Below, piece by piece: positions 39,316 through 49,141 of a DNA stretch of 64,000 bases. The DNA comes from Rhea pennata. Its lineage: Eukaryota; Chordata; Aves; Rheiformes; Rheidae. The stretch covers positions 22,559,493 through 22,623,492 of the forward strand of contig NC_084668.1 of the NCBI RefSeq assembly GCF_028389875.1. The letters are read 5' to 3'. The stretch's first letter is position 1. Each line of letters starts with the position of its first letter. Position numbers and translations under genes: made by a program. The notes under the pieces were generated by a model. The model searched no databases. It was not told the origin of the DNA and saw nothing but the letters and a program-made list of their open reading frames with translations.

Positions 39316-42300
39316 CCTCTCTCAATTAAAAGCCTGTCTTCTGTACTGAGCTTTTCTCCTTCTGTTTTATCTTTTTCCTGGACAGGTCTGTTGAGCGAGG
39401 CAGCCTTTGTATTCTAGATAGCTGTCATACTTCCTTTCCTCAGGTGTCTCCGATCCCCCATATATTAGTAATGTCTTTGATGTTTTACACGTTAGCCTGT
39501 TCATCGGTCACAGACTTCTAAAGAAATATGTTTACACAGATGTCTTTTGATGGCATGTAACACTTTCTTTTAGAATACCCCATATGTATTTAGACATTAA
39601 CCATTGTAGTAATTTCCCTGGGTAACTATTTTGCTTGTTTCACTTCTTTTTGTAACTCTTCCTTTGGAAGTCCATAAGGTTGTTGACTTTCAAGATACGA
39701 AGTAACTGTAAAGAAAGAGAATGCAAATCTTAAAAATGTCTGAAGGCAATGTGCTGAGTTATAGCATATGAAACTCCTGTGAGAAGATAAACCTAGAGGA
39801 TGTCTGAGACCTGCGAAGATGTTCTCTTACTGCTTGTGGCTTCTGTTTGGGTAGAGGTTACTGCACCAGCAGTCTTGCAGCAGAAGGGATACTTGCCAAA
39901 GAAAGTCAGTAGATGAGTTCAGGCTACCTTTGTGATTTTTTCCTGAAGGTATTTAGAGAATACTTGCACAACACATCACATAGCCAGCAGTAACAGAAAG
40001 CTGAGGAGAGCTGCATCTTCAACTAGGACAGCTTTATAGGGGAAGGTCTATCAGTCTTCTCCACACACAAGGAGGGAAGAGCATTTGTGTCATCACACCC
40101 TGCCTCCACCCCTCCCCCCCCCCAGTCTGCTGATAGAAAACTAGTTTTTGGCGTAAAGTTTAGTCGCCTGACCAAAAAAAGCCTCACCTTTAAAAAAGGT
40201 CACCCTGAGCCTCTCAAAGTTCATAGACTTCATACGGTTATTTTTACCAGCATTTGTATTGTGCAGTTGTGCACAATACACAGAAAGAAAAAGAAGAGAA
40301 AAAAGAAAAAGGAAAAAAAAGGGAAAAAGAAAAAAGAAAAATAAAAAAAGAAAAAGAAAGGAAAGAAAGATAGAGATACAAGTTTACCCACAAGATTGCA
40401 ATGAATACAATCTATCCTAGAAGTCTGAAACAACTGCATTGTTATGTTAGGAACAAAGAAAGTCCTAAGTATATTTTATACAAAGTTTCTTCTTCCATTT
40501 TCAACATCGTATTACCTTCAGAATTAGTCAATATATTTTTGCATGTTCTGAAAATGGATTAGAGAATTGAGAAAGAATAATGTTATTTTTGGACCATATA
40601 CTTTCTTTACCTAAAGTGAAGAAGTCAAATCTCTCCTTTAAGCTCATCATTAACACTGGAACTGCAACTGATATTTCCATAAAGGGGTTCTAGTCTACAT
40701 AAATTGTGTCAATTCTTTCAACATTATTTTATAATATAGACTTTTTTTCACTTCTTTTTCTTTCTTTGACGCATGCTTTTATGCAGATTTCTCTGCAACC
40801 AAATCTTATAGAACAAAAGTGTGTAATTAGTATCACTGAAACTGAATTGAGACCAGTAATATGATTCTCTTTTGTGGCCTAAGAATTACCTTTAAACTCT
40901 AAAATTTAATCACTGATGAACCCATTCACTTCAACATTTTGTAGTAAGTGTCAAGAGGAGCACTGGGTTTAACTCATTTGTGTTTAAATTTCCTACCATT
41001 GTTTGAACAACATGTGTTTATTTGAATGCCCAGTAAAATAGAATTCATTCTATTCATGTGAGTCAAATAGGTGTTGAAACAAGACGTTCAGATAGCTGTC
41101 ATTTGGGTTTTTTTTTTTTTTTTTTTTCAAGTAGTTAGCCCTGTAATGGAGTATTGCATTGCAGTCTTGCAGGAAGAGAGTTTTTTTGTTAATTATAATA
41201 ATAGTATCTTTAAAGCTCAGAAAACCTTCTAAGTAAATTTTTAAAATGCAATCTTCTTGATACAATTGTTAAATGGGAAATATTTTAAACTATGTGCAAA
41301 AAGACCTTTTCATGATCATCATAAATGAATAAATATTTGGGGGTTATTCTGAACGTAAAGAACAGTCTTCAAGTGCTATAGTTTGCCATATTGTCATTAA
41401 TGCTTCTTTTTTAATTTAGGTGAAAATGAAAAAGAATCCAGGAACATTAAGAAAGCACCTGAGAAAGAACTTTGTGCTCAAATTCAGGCAAACGGTATCA
41501 AAAATCATAATAATGATGAGCTACTGACAGAAATATCAGATGACAATAATGAAATTAGCAATGAACAAAGTGAAAATGAGGATGGGAAATTTAGTGCACC
41601 ACTAGAATTACTGGCAGAGGTAAATTTTCCTTTATTGAAACTGTCTTAATATAAGTCAGTATTGTGTACTCAGGTAAGCTGTGGTACCAATTCTACACTG
41701 AATATTTTATAATTCTTCTCAAGACTTGTTAGCATTATTAATTACCGAGATAACCATGAAAAATCTTTTATTCCCAGACCTAAATTTCCATGTGATTTTG
41801 GTCTCATTGATAAAAATGATGTATCATGACAATTATTCCCATGATTGTTTCAGCAACAACTCTTTGATAACAGATACATTTACACAGTTTGCTGTATTTG
41901 CCAAGTAGGACAGATTTGGAGACCTCACTAGTTACAAGTTTGTCTGGGTTACAGTTGTTACTCTCTCGTACAGAAATCCAGAGCACAACTCTGCAGAAAA
42001 TTCAAAGCTGGAATTCTAAGGGCTGCGCATAAAAATAATATGTTTACAATTATAGTGATTGGCTTGGTGAAAATGAATCTTCCATACATTTACTATGTAA
42101 GCAAGGTTCTTGCTCACATTTTCAAAAACAAGATTTCTGAAAAAGAACTTTATTAAAGTTTATAGGCTAAATAAATAGAAACCGCATCTGACAAATCTCC
42201 TGTGCTGCAGACAGTTGGTGGCCAGTAAAGTCCTTGAGAAAGTAACCTGTGTGCCTGCCCTATTATACTCTTCCCTAGGCATGTTTTGGGTATCTCAGGC

Positions 42301-45300
42301 AGATATTAAACTAAGTGAATAGTAGCCTGGCCCAATACTGCCCTTTTTATGTATTTATTTTTATATTTATTATTGTTTGTTGAAGTGCAAAGGTATTTGT
42401 TTGCCTTGCATTGCAGTTGCTGTTGTGGATACTACAAATTGTAAGCACTGTAAGCATTCCTTCTGGGGTATTTATAGTCCATAGTTATAAGAGCATGTGT
42501 GTTTGTATCTGGAAGAGGATCATTTTTACCTCCTTGTTAATAGCTTATAGTGTCATAACTCTGAATGTTGAACTGTTTGGTGAGTAGTATTCAATATGAT
42601 AATTCCATTAACTAGGTGTATTCATTTAATAATCAGCACCTCTTCAGATTTGAAATGAGCAGAGAACCGCACTCCATTTAGACAGTTCATTGCTGTTCCA
42701 CAGATTTTTATTCCAAACTTCTGTCGTCTTTCTTTTAATGGAACTTTAACAAACTCTTGAAGATGAGGGTGGGCTTTCACTATAAATCTAATATACTATA
42801 GACAAAACAGAAATATAAGAAGAGCAATTTGGATTCAGGCTTTTAATTTTTCCAGGGAAAAAAAGCTTACATTCACTTCTTAAAAAGTTAAATTACTTAC
42901 ACACAAGCTGACACAGTCATGTTGGTATTATATAAAAAACATGGTGAATGGAAAATGAAAGAAGAGTTCCATCAAAATACTTTAAAACAGGCAAACTGAA
43001 GGAAAACTTGAAAGTATTGGGGAATTTTCTTTGCATTTTCTACTCTAACAAAAAATAGGAGATTAATGGACTGCATGTCTTAGAATCTACAAAGTAAAAT
43101 ATATCTTTACACTGGGAAGACAAAGAAGGAGCAGTGAAAGATGAAACCTTATAACCGGATTTTCTTATGGTGAGGGAACTATGTCTGCTGACAAACAGCA
43201 AGGTTTAGCCTTTGTCATTTATGAACTGTTTTGAGTGTTGAAAGACACCTGCTAAGTTTAGCAGCTCTCAAACTTTCTGTTTGGTTTCAAATAAAAGTGA
43301 AATTTAAGTGTCCACGATTAAAAACAACAATACTCCCCAGCTAATAGTTACTGGATGTTGCTTTGTGAGATTTTCAGTTTCTTTAACTGAAGGAAAAATG
43401 ATGGTACCTTAGGTATTATGATGTAGTTATTTTTGACACTTTAGTGATGATCATATTTTCTTTAGTAATTTGTTTAACATTCTTACTTTAACTGAATAAG
43501 GAGTTTATAGAGCTGGTTTTAGCCTTTGTCTCACCAGTCCGATAATCAAACAGTTAACCAGGACCACATTTGTTAGATTAATATTATTAGTTTTTGCTTT
43601 TTGAAATGTTTTATGATTTACATTTGTGGGTTTAGATTGATGAGGAAAAGATTGGAAAAAAATATATATACATGGAAAAATTCTGAATCTCAGATATTCT
43701 AATTATAGAAGTGGACTTGTAAGCCTGAAAGCATTGTGGGATTTTAATCAACTTCTGGTATTTTTCAATGTGTAATAATGGCAGCAAGGATCCTTATATC
43801 TGACTCTTGCCAGATATATATTTTAAGGCTATTAATTGTATTTAGTTGTGTAAGAACAGCAGAGGGCTAGGACAGTTATGTTTTCCTATTTAAAAATATC
43901 ACCATTCTAACAAATTTAAGCTTCATTCCTGCAGACTTTTAGTCTGAGTTGATTCACTGCTTCCACTGAAGCAAGTTGGACTTCATGTTTGTATGATTGT
44001 TCTCATTCTTAAGTGCTTCCGTAATAGCTTGAATTTGTGCCATGAATACTTAGATGTCCAGACTTTAAATGGTCATAGTTAGAATGCAAATTAAGCAAGT
44101 TCTGGTAAAACTGTCAGACTTGTCTGGATCTCTCTAGTACAATGGTGCAACAGTGCAATTCTCCATTACTTGGGGAAAACTGTTAGAATCTCATCAAATA
44201 TATCTTTCATGTAAAAATAGGCAAAACTTGGAATTAATTGAGTTTTAATATCAGCACTTATTTATATTAATTTCATACAAGATTACATTTCTGTGAAAAT
44301 ATATATAGGTATATACATACATATAGATTTATATGTTTTATTTATTTATTTATTTATTTTAGTTCCTGAAAGCAATTATGAATGGAAACTACAATCTTGC
44401 AAAAAACCTTTGTCAGATGAGTAAGTACTACCTCAGGGGTGATTATATTTTAATTGAGGTAATCAGACTGACTTTCTGCATAGACATTACAATTTCATTC
44501 ATAACAGTGGCTATTTTCAGTCACTCAGCATTTATTTTTTGTGTTGAAGCATCCTAACCAGAGTTAAAAGTATCACCTTCATGTGGCAAAATTGTTTATA
44601 ATCTAATTCCCCAGTTTGAAATGCTATTATATAATGCATTGTCTGTATGTTTAGCAAAATGCTTTAAATTTTAGAATACTCTAGCATGATAGAGTATTCT
44701 ATAGAGAGGAAAAATAAGGTATAATTTAGTTATTATAAGCTTAATGTGATATAATATTTAATGATATCACGTACTTTATTTCTTCTTTACCTTTTTAAAT
44801 GAGTGAATTTTATGTCTAAGGGATTACATGCGAAGAGTACTAGTAAGTCACTAAAGTAAACCGAGAGCTAGTGAATAAACCATTACCTTTTTTTTTAACT
44901 TTGAAATATTCTGCAATGATCAGCAGTTGATTAAAATCTGAGTATTTTACTGTATTTTTTTTATTCCAGAATAACTCATTTGATTTTTTTTCATTAAATT
45001 ATTTTCCCTCAGTTTATGGCATTTATATATATATGTAATATGGAAAATAATAACAAAGCTTTTTCAGGCCCTACTATTTCTAGATTTTTCCCATGGGTAT
45101 TTCTAGGGTTTATTCAAGTTTAACTTGTTTTCTGAATTTTCTGCATATATTACGCATGTTTCCAATATAGCTAATATACTTTATAATCCTATTACTTGTA
45201 AATAGCATACATCTTCTTTCCATCCTAATTCTAGGATGAAAAATTTAAAGAAAAAATAAAGTTTGTTCTGAAATTAATAATGTAGTTAACTGAAAAGTCA

Positions 45301-47086
45301 TTATTTACATTTCTAATTGCTTAATCCAAACTATGACATTAACCAAAGCATAGACTGTAACAATAGGCTTGAAATTCTTCAGGTTATGAATATCCATTTT
45401 TGATGTGTGTATAGATATATGTGAAGTCTTTTAGAGGTATAGTTGCACTTTAGTGGACCATAAATGGTCAGTCCTATTTCAGATTTTCTATTTTGTCATT
45501 GTATACGTACAATACATTATGTATAACGTATATATATGTTACGTCAGTAATACGTTATGTTGTCAAATTGCAGTTCTGATCTATGAACCAGAAAATGCTG
45601 AGGCTAAGCAGTTTTTTCCACTTCTTGAAGAAAAGTTGTTGATGGGTAAGTTTGAGAATTGTAGCCACAATATTTTATTACAGAGATATTCTTGCTTTTC
45701 ACAGATAAACAGTGGAGTTATTGTACCAATAGGAATCTGACCTTATTTTAAAAAACACCCCAAAAAATATTTATACTATTTCTGGGTTTTCTACATCTTA
45801 AATAGGCTACTTGGGCTATAAAATGAGGGAGTAAACATTTTCTGGTTGTTAATGTTCAGTTGCAAGGGTTCATTTTACAGTATATTAAGAGAAGAAGGAA
45901 TGAGTCGGAAGTCTTATTTAGGAACCATCTCTTAAACTCAGAACTGGTAGAATGGACCAGGTGAGCTCCCGTCATCTGTCTCAGTATTCCAAAGCATCAA
46001 TAAAGACCTTAAACTAATCTGTCTAAAGCTGCACTGAAGTGAAAGAGAAGTGCTCAAGAAAACCCGTTTAGTGCTCAGGCAGGAAACTTCCAGGAGAGAG
46101 ACCTAACAAGCCGTAAAGGAACTTGTTTTTTAAACTACCCTAGAGAATTTCATCAAAAAACACCTGATGATGCTCTGACACATTACCTGGGATCCAGGCA
46201 ATTGAGTCATGCCAAAATGTAGACCATGTTTGTCACAAAGTAGATATTAGGCTGAAAGATGTTAACCTGAAGAGAAAGTCCTTCTACTGAATTCTGTAAT
46301 CTAGTACAATGACAAGGAAAGAATGGCAAAGATTCAATAACTTTAATCCTTCTTTGGAAACTCTCTGGACTAGTTTAAATGGGCATTATGTTTTCCCTAC
46401 TATGTTAACTTTAGCTTACATCAGTAACTCATGGTCAAGAATTCCTAATCTGATATCTGTTAGGGTATAAAGACAGCTGAGGAGGAGGAAAAAAGTCTTT
46501 TCCCCTTCTACAGCCACTATGTAGCTACAGGAAAACGGAACAACAAAGAAGCTTAAACAGTGGCTAAGTTCATCTGAGCATTCCTCCATAAATGAGGGAT
46601 TCTCTGGTTACCAGCTGTGCTTGTTTTAGAGCTATGTTGAGCCAATTTCAGGAACAAAGTGGTCACAGCACATTTCAGGATATAAGCTAACATCGTAGTT
46701 TTAACTCTGCATTCTGACATTCTGACATAGTCTTTGCAGGCTTTTCTTCCTTCACTAGAAAAGATTTATAAGTATTTAATCATTTAATTAAAGCCAGGTA
46801 AAACTAATTGCTTACTTCCTTAAAAAAAAAAAAAAAAAGAAGAAGAAAAAAAAGAAAAGAAAAAGAAAAGAGAAAAACTTCCTGTAACATAAAACAAATT
46901 CAGTAATGAATGATCTTGTGTATTTCAATGGCAGAAACGGCACAGAAACTTGCTGAAGGGGACAGCAAAGATGAAGAAACCATTGATGGAAGCAGTGATG
47001 ACAACAAGGAGAGTACTAGTTGTTCAAATAGTGGTGATGAAGAAAGTGAAGGAAGTTCTGATTCTGATGAATCTGCGGAAAATTAG
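27270..47086 (+). CDS. ERICH2: ERICH2, glutamate-rich protein 2 (ten coding exons, reconstructed)
   Basis: Joining exons 27270-27368, 28537-28570, 30657-30693, 33025-33074, 33334-33370, 37234-37310, 41420-41619, 44363-44420, 45574-45645 and 46935-47086 gives an uninterrupted 271-aa frame; junction phases are 0,1,2,1,2,1,0,1,1. The N-terminus is Pro/Arg/Ala-rich (1-33). A helical block spans about 171-221 (APLELLAEF, LAKNLCQMILIYEPENAEA), and the last 50 residues are Glu/Asp/Ser-rich. The block, the acidic tail and the position between SP5 and GAD1 on the same strand identify ERICH2. Its molecular function is not established. Exons 7-10 are secure; exons 1-4 rest on splice signals and phase alone. 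An in-frame upstream ATG at 26784 could add 162 residues. Confidence 0.8.
27369..30656 (+). other. ERICH2 introns 1 and 2
   Basis: Apart from exon 2 this stretch is AT-rich non-coding DNA. It contains an A18 run at about 29250-29268 and a 28-bp-period duplication of CTAAGCTTCTTGTGATAAA (30532-30550 and 30560-30578), about 80-125 bp upstream of exon 3. The 72-75-codon open frames near 27.6 and 27.9 kb show no supporting signal. Confidence 0.6.
28537..28570 (+). CDS. ERICH2: ERICH2 coding exon 2 (34 nt)
   Basis: Acceptor TTTTTTCAG, donor GAAG|GTATCT. In phase it reads VFGMPEVIIPE. It is short and rests on phase compatibility with exons 1 and 3. Confidence 0.6.
30657..30693 (+). CDS. ERICH2: ERICH2 coding exon 3 (37 nt)
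   Basis: Acceptor TTGCTGTTTAG, strong donor CAAG|GTAAGA. In the chosen phase it reads GLTLETSITIS. Another frame is also open, but it cannot be joined to downstream exons without a stop. Confidence 0.6.
31536..31870 (-). mobile_element. CR1 LINE 3' fragment (decayed)
   Basis: The + strand carries the familiar reverse complement of a CR1 3' end: GGAAGGGACCACTGGAGATC then CATCTGGTCCAA, GTTGCCCAGGACTGTGTTGG, TTTTGAATATCTCTAAGG and TTTCTGGGCAACCTATTCCAGTG in order. The element therefore points to the minus strand. It is 5'-truncated and diverged and has no open reading frame. It lies in ERICH2 intron 3. Confidence 0.9.
32718..32751 (+). other. Candidate cassette or decoy exon in ERICH2 intron 3 (34 nt)
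   Basis: It is bounded by TATTAG and AAG|GTAAGC, a good donor. Its 34 nt are not a multiple of three. Entered from exon 3 it has no stop itself, but it shifts the phase so that the exon at 33334 hits TGA. It was therefore left out of the protein. It could be a poison exon, a lineage-specific alternative exon or a chance splice-site pair. Confidence 0.35.
33025..33074 (+). CDS. ERICH2: ERICH2 coding exon 4 (50 nt)
   Basis: Acceptor TTTCTATTTTAG, donor AAAAG|GTAAAT. In phase it reads NKEIDKMENYIFGRPK. Confidence 0.7.
33334..33370 (+). CDS. ERICH2: ERICH2 coding exon 5 (37 nt)
   Basis: Acceptor TTGTTTTCTAG, donor CACG|GTAAGA. It reads EEAVIEPIQAVPR across the junctions. Only one entry phase avoids a TGA, and that constraint fixed the upstream exon chain. 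The preceding intron is only 259 bp. Confidence 0.75.
34105..34330 (-). mobile_element. Second CR1 LINE fragment (older)
   Basis: The + strand shows CAGGGCCTCATCCAGTTGAG, TGAATATCTCCAAGGACTGA, GAGCAACCTGTTCTGATGTT and CATGGCAAAATTCTTGCCCC in CR1 order, more diverged than the copy at 31.5 kb. Same orientation, in ERICH2 intron 5. Confidence 0.8.
34567..34620. repeat. Compound (TG)n(TA)n microsatellite
   Basis: GTGTGTATATATAT continuing into ATATATGTATTTGTGTGTGTATG, interrupted. It lies in ERICH2 intron 5. Confidence 0.85.
37234..37310 (+). CDS. ERICH2: ERICH2 coding exon 6 (77 nt)
   Basis: Acceptor CATTATGTAG, donor ACAG|GTAAGA. It reads WDVSSKIEKNKNLSSS then LPQTAQGTT in phase with both neighbours. 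Confidence 0.75.
38755..38890. repeat. Probable ancient amniote interspersed repeat fragment
   Basis: GTCTGATGAAGGTGGTAATA followed by TCTTTCATTGGACCAACCTC resembles a widespread sauropsid repeat motif ('...taatatcttttattggaccaactt...gagacaagctt...'). The remaining 80 bp are too diverged to place. The family is uncertain. Confidence 0.45.
39283..39314. repeat. (TTTTG)n microsatellite
   Basis: Five or more GTTTT units in ERICH2 intron 6. Confidence 0.9.
40282..40372. repeat. (GAAAA)n-like purine tract
   Basis: About 90 nt of pure A/G on the + strand apart from one T. The Lys-rich and Phe-rich open frames here come from the repeat. Confidence 0.9.
41420..41619 (+). CDS. ERICH2: ERICH2 coding exon 7 (200 nt)
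   Basis: Acceptor TTTTTTAATTTAG, donor GCAGAG|GTAAAT, no internal stop in phase. It encodes a charged Glu/Lys/Asn-rich segment (residues 112-178) and ends with APLELLAE, the start of the conserved helical block. Confidence 0.88.
41620..44362 (+). other. ERICH2 intron 7
   Basis: 2.7 kb of AT-rich DNA with no exon-like segment in phase and no recognised transposon. Its 3' end is the (TTTA)n tract before exon 8. Confidence 0.6.
44336..44360. repeat. (TTTA)n microsatellite forming a splice-acceptor tract
   Basis: About six TTTA units end 2 nt before the AG of ERICH2 exon 8, so the microsatellite serves as the pyrimidine tract of that acceptor. Confidence 0.9.
44363..44420 (+). CDS. ERICH2: ERICH2 coding exon 8 (58 nt)
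   Basis: Reads FLKAIMNGNYNLAKNLCQM, the core of the helical block, with donor ATGA|GTAAGT. Its acceptor lies directly after a (TTTA)n tract. Confidence 0.88.
45574..45645 (+). CDS. ERICH2: ERICH2 coding exon 9 (72 nt)
   Basis: Acceptor CAAATTGCAG, donor ATGG|GTAAGT. It reads ILIYEPENAEAKQFF then PLLEEKLLM, the most characteristic ERICH2 segment. Confidence 0.9.
46822..46876. repeat. A-rich/purine tract
   Basis: A16 followed by GAAGAAGAAAA-type purines, about 60 nt upstream of the last ERICH2 exon. It could be the tail of a small retroposed element, but no body is visible. Confidence 0.85.
46935..47086 (+). CDS. ERICH2: ERICH2 terminal coding exon 10
   Basis: Acceptor TTTCAATGGCAG; the stop TAG is at 47084-47086. 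It encodes the 50-residue acidic Ser/Glu/Asp tail (GDEESEGSSDSDESAEN at the end), rich in potential CK2 phosphorylation sites. Confidence 0.9.
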
Positions 47087-47700
47087 TTTGGAAATTCATC
47101 TGCAATATTTTGTTTGATGATTCTGGTTTTCCAAAAGGCATGTTAAAGTGTACTGTTCAATCACAATTCCTTTCCTGTACTTCAGTAGTCCTTTTTGTGT
47201 ATGTATTATTTTCAAACTTATATCTGCAAAATTTACCTTGATCTACAACTTAGTGACACATACAAATTTGATATATGCGGAAGCAATTGGTAAAATATTT
47301 TCCCCCTGGAGCTGCAGGTCATATGGAAACTATGGTGTAGATTGTTAGTTGAGCAAATGCATTGTATTCTAGGAGCATTATGCTTGCCATATTCCTTTTC
47401 ATCATTTGAAAAGGGGAAAACTGATCTTCCCAGATGATTACATAAACTCTGTTTTGCGAAGTGATGATGATATTTTGAGTGACAGAAATGCCATCCTAAA
47501 ATATAAATACAGCTAGCTGAAATTTTTTTTGCTTGTTATAGTTTTGACATTAATGAAATAGCTATTAAAAATATTTCGATTAAAAATCCTTACTTGATGT
47601 CTTTGTAAAAATATATAACTTCAGTGAATGTCTTTTGTCCAGATTTGGAGATAAACCCTATAGCATGGTTGAATAAATGCCGGTTGTTAAATTGACCAGA
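47087..47700 (+). other. ERICH2: ERICH2 3' untranslated region (extent inferred)
   Basis: AT-rich, non-coding. The first canonical AATAAA after the stop is at 47672-47677, giving a 3'UTR near 600 nt. Earlier ATTAAA-like words could be used instead. Confidence 0.5.
47672..47677 (+). terminator. ERICH2: Candidate polyadenylation signal of ERICH2
   Basis: AATAAA in GTTGAATAAATGCCGGTTGT, with a GT-containing stretch just downstream. Confidence 0.5.
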
Positions 47701-47831
47701 AAATCTACATAACTGGTAAGATTGTGCAACATTTACCATTTTAACATTCAGTTATTGTTAGCATTAATAAGGCTTATACACTGAAACGGCATGAATCACA
47801 GTAGAGGTGGTAGATATCATCCACCCTGATG

Positions 47832-47868
47832 GAAAAAAAAAAAAAAAGAGAGAGAGAGAGAGAGAGAA
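47832..47868. repeat. (A)n(GA)n microsatellite
   Basis: A15 followed by about eleven GA units, shortly after the inferred end of ERICH2. Confidence 0.9.
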
Positions 47869-48812
47869 TTAATACTCACCTGAGGAAGTATGAATTCATG
47901 CTCCCAGTGAGTCTGGTCTTCATAAAGGGATTATAGAATTGAGCCTCTTATGTAAATTTACCACAGAAATTTAGGTGTTTTTCAGGCTGCAACTAGTCTA
48001 TAGAAATAACAAAAGTTTAGTTTGTAGGAGAAGTGGATAAGAGAGAGGTAAGACAGCTACTTTCCTGAGAGAAGCTGAGCATCTCTCCTCTCACTTAAAT
48101 TGAAGGGAATGAATATGGTCACCCCCTTTGAGATTTTGATTCCTAAGTTACTAATACTAGTTTTAGTGTCTACATCATTCAACTCCTATGGCATGATTTT
48201 CATTTGGAAATTTTTTCTAAGAAAGAACCATTTGTCAGGTCCTAAATTAATTCATCGTAATGCTTTTAAAAGGGATACAAAAAAATCATAGACTGGGAAT
48301 CCTACTTTATAAATCTGCTAATTTTTCTGGACTGACGTGAAAACTTGAAAATTATGTGGATATATTCTGAAGAGACAAATTCCCTTTCTAGCAGTATATC
48401 TCAAGAATAGATCGGAAATATGAACTCAAGATGGTTTACATTTTGTGCTAATATCTTGTGCCATTTTTAATGCAGATGTCTATGTGGGATGTCTGCCATA
48501 TGTATGATCTCGAATCAGTTGGTGTCCACATGGTAAAGATAAGTGAATGAGGTTACAATGCTGAAAGAAACAGATAATGAATGAAGTGGTTTTTAATGTT
48601 TGGTTATGAAACGAGTGGCATACCTGTAAAAGTATAGGCATCTAGCTGCACAGACAGTGCAACTCTTTTGCTTAAAATGATGAAAAAATACCTTGATTAA
48701 ACCATGCTATTGTAGGAAAGGCTTTGTGTGGAAAAGTGTGGAGGAATTTCAAGGAGATAGATGAAGGAAGCTAGCCAAACCGTTCCGTGAGAAAAGGAGC
48801 ATCAACAGGGCA

Positions 48813-49141
48813 TGTTGACCCATAGATCACTCAACTGGGCCAGTGCCAGGGTGGTGCTACACCTGGGCTTTGAATCGAGATTAGCGATGAGCTCAATACG
48901 TGTACTGTGCATGTGTAGTACATAAAACCTCTTATAGTGCCCCCTCAGCATTCCTCGCCATGGACTGACACTCAGTGGTGCCTTGGATTATCCCACGCCT
49001 TTATTGCCTCAATTGGGAAACTTCTGGCAACCCCTGCTCAGACGCAGAGGTAATAAACGCTCAGCATGGACCATAGTGTGCCTTGTGTTTGTGAATCTGT
49101 CCCTGCTGGGGGTCAAGTGGTGTCCCCACCTCACCCTTACA
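48813..49141 (+). mobile_element. Probable solo LTR of an avian endogenous retrovirus
   Basis: About 330 bp beginning TGTTGACC and ending CCCTTACA, so it has TGT...ACA termini. Inside, in LTR order, are a TATA-like ACATAAAA near 48920, a C-rich start region, an AATAAA poly(A) signal at 49052-49057 and a GT-rich U5-like stretch (CTTGTGTTTGTGAATCTG). GC is higher than in the flanks. No internal gag/pol/env sequence and no clear target-site duplication was found, so the ends are tentative and the family unknown. Confidence 0.45.

Larger units (their letters stand above)
37311..41419 (+). other. ERICH2 intron 6
   Basis: 4.1 kb without exons that fit the ERICH2 phase. It holds a possible old interspersed repeat at 38.75 kb, a (TTTTG)n run, a purine-rich tract at 40.28 kb and a poly(T) at 41108-41128. 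Confidence 0.65.
44421..46934 (+). other. ERICH2 introns 8 and 9
   Basis: AT-rich non-coding DNA around exon 9. A self-complementary stretch lies just upstream of exon 9 (ATTGTA at 45498-45503 opposite TACAAT at 45508-45513, then an ACGTATATATATGTTACGT region). A long A/G tract at 46822-46876 precedes the terminal exon. Confidence 0.6.

Noticed and set aside
40087-40439. Lys-rich and Phe-rich frames in ERICH2 intron 6
   Set aside because: They are translations of a purine-rich simple repeat.
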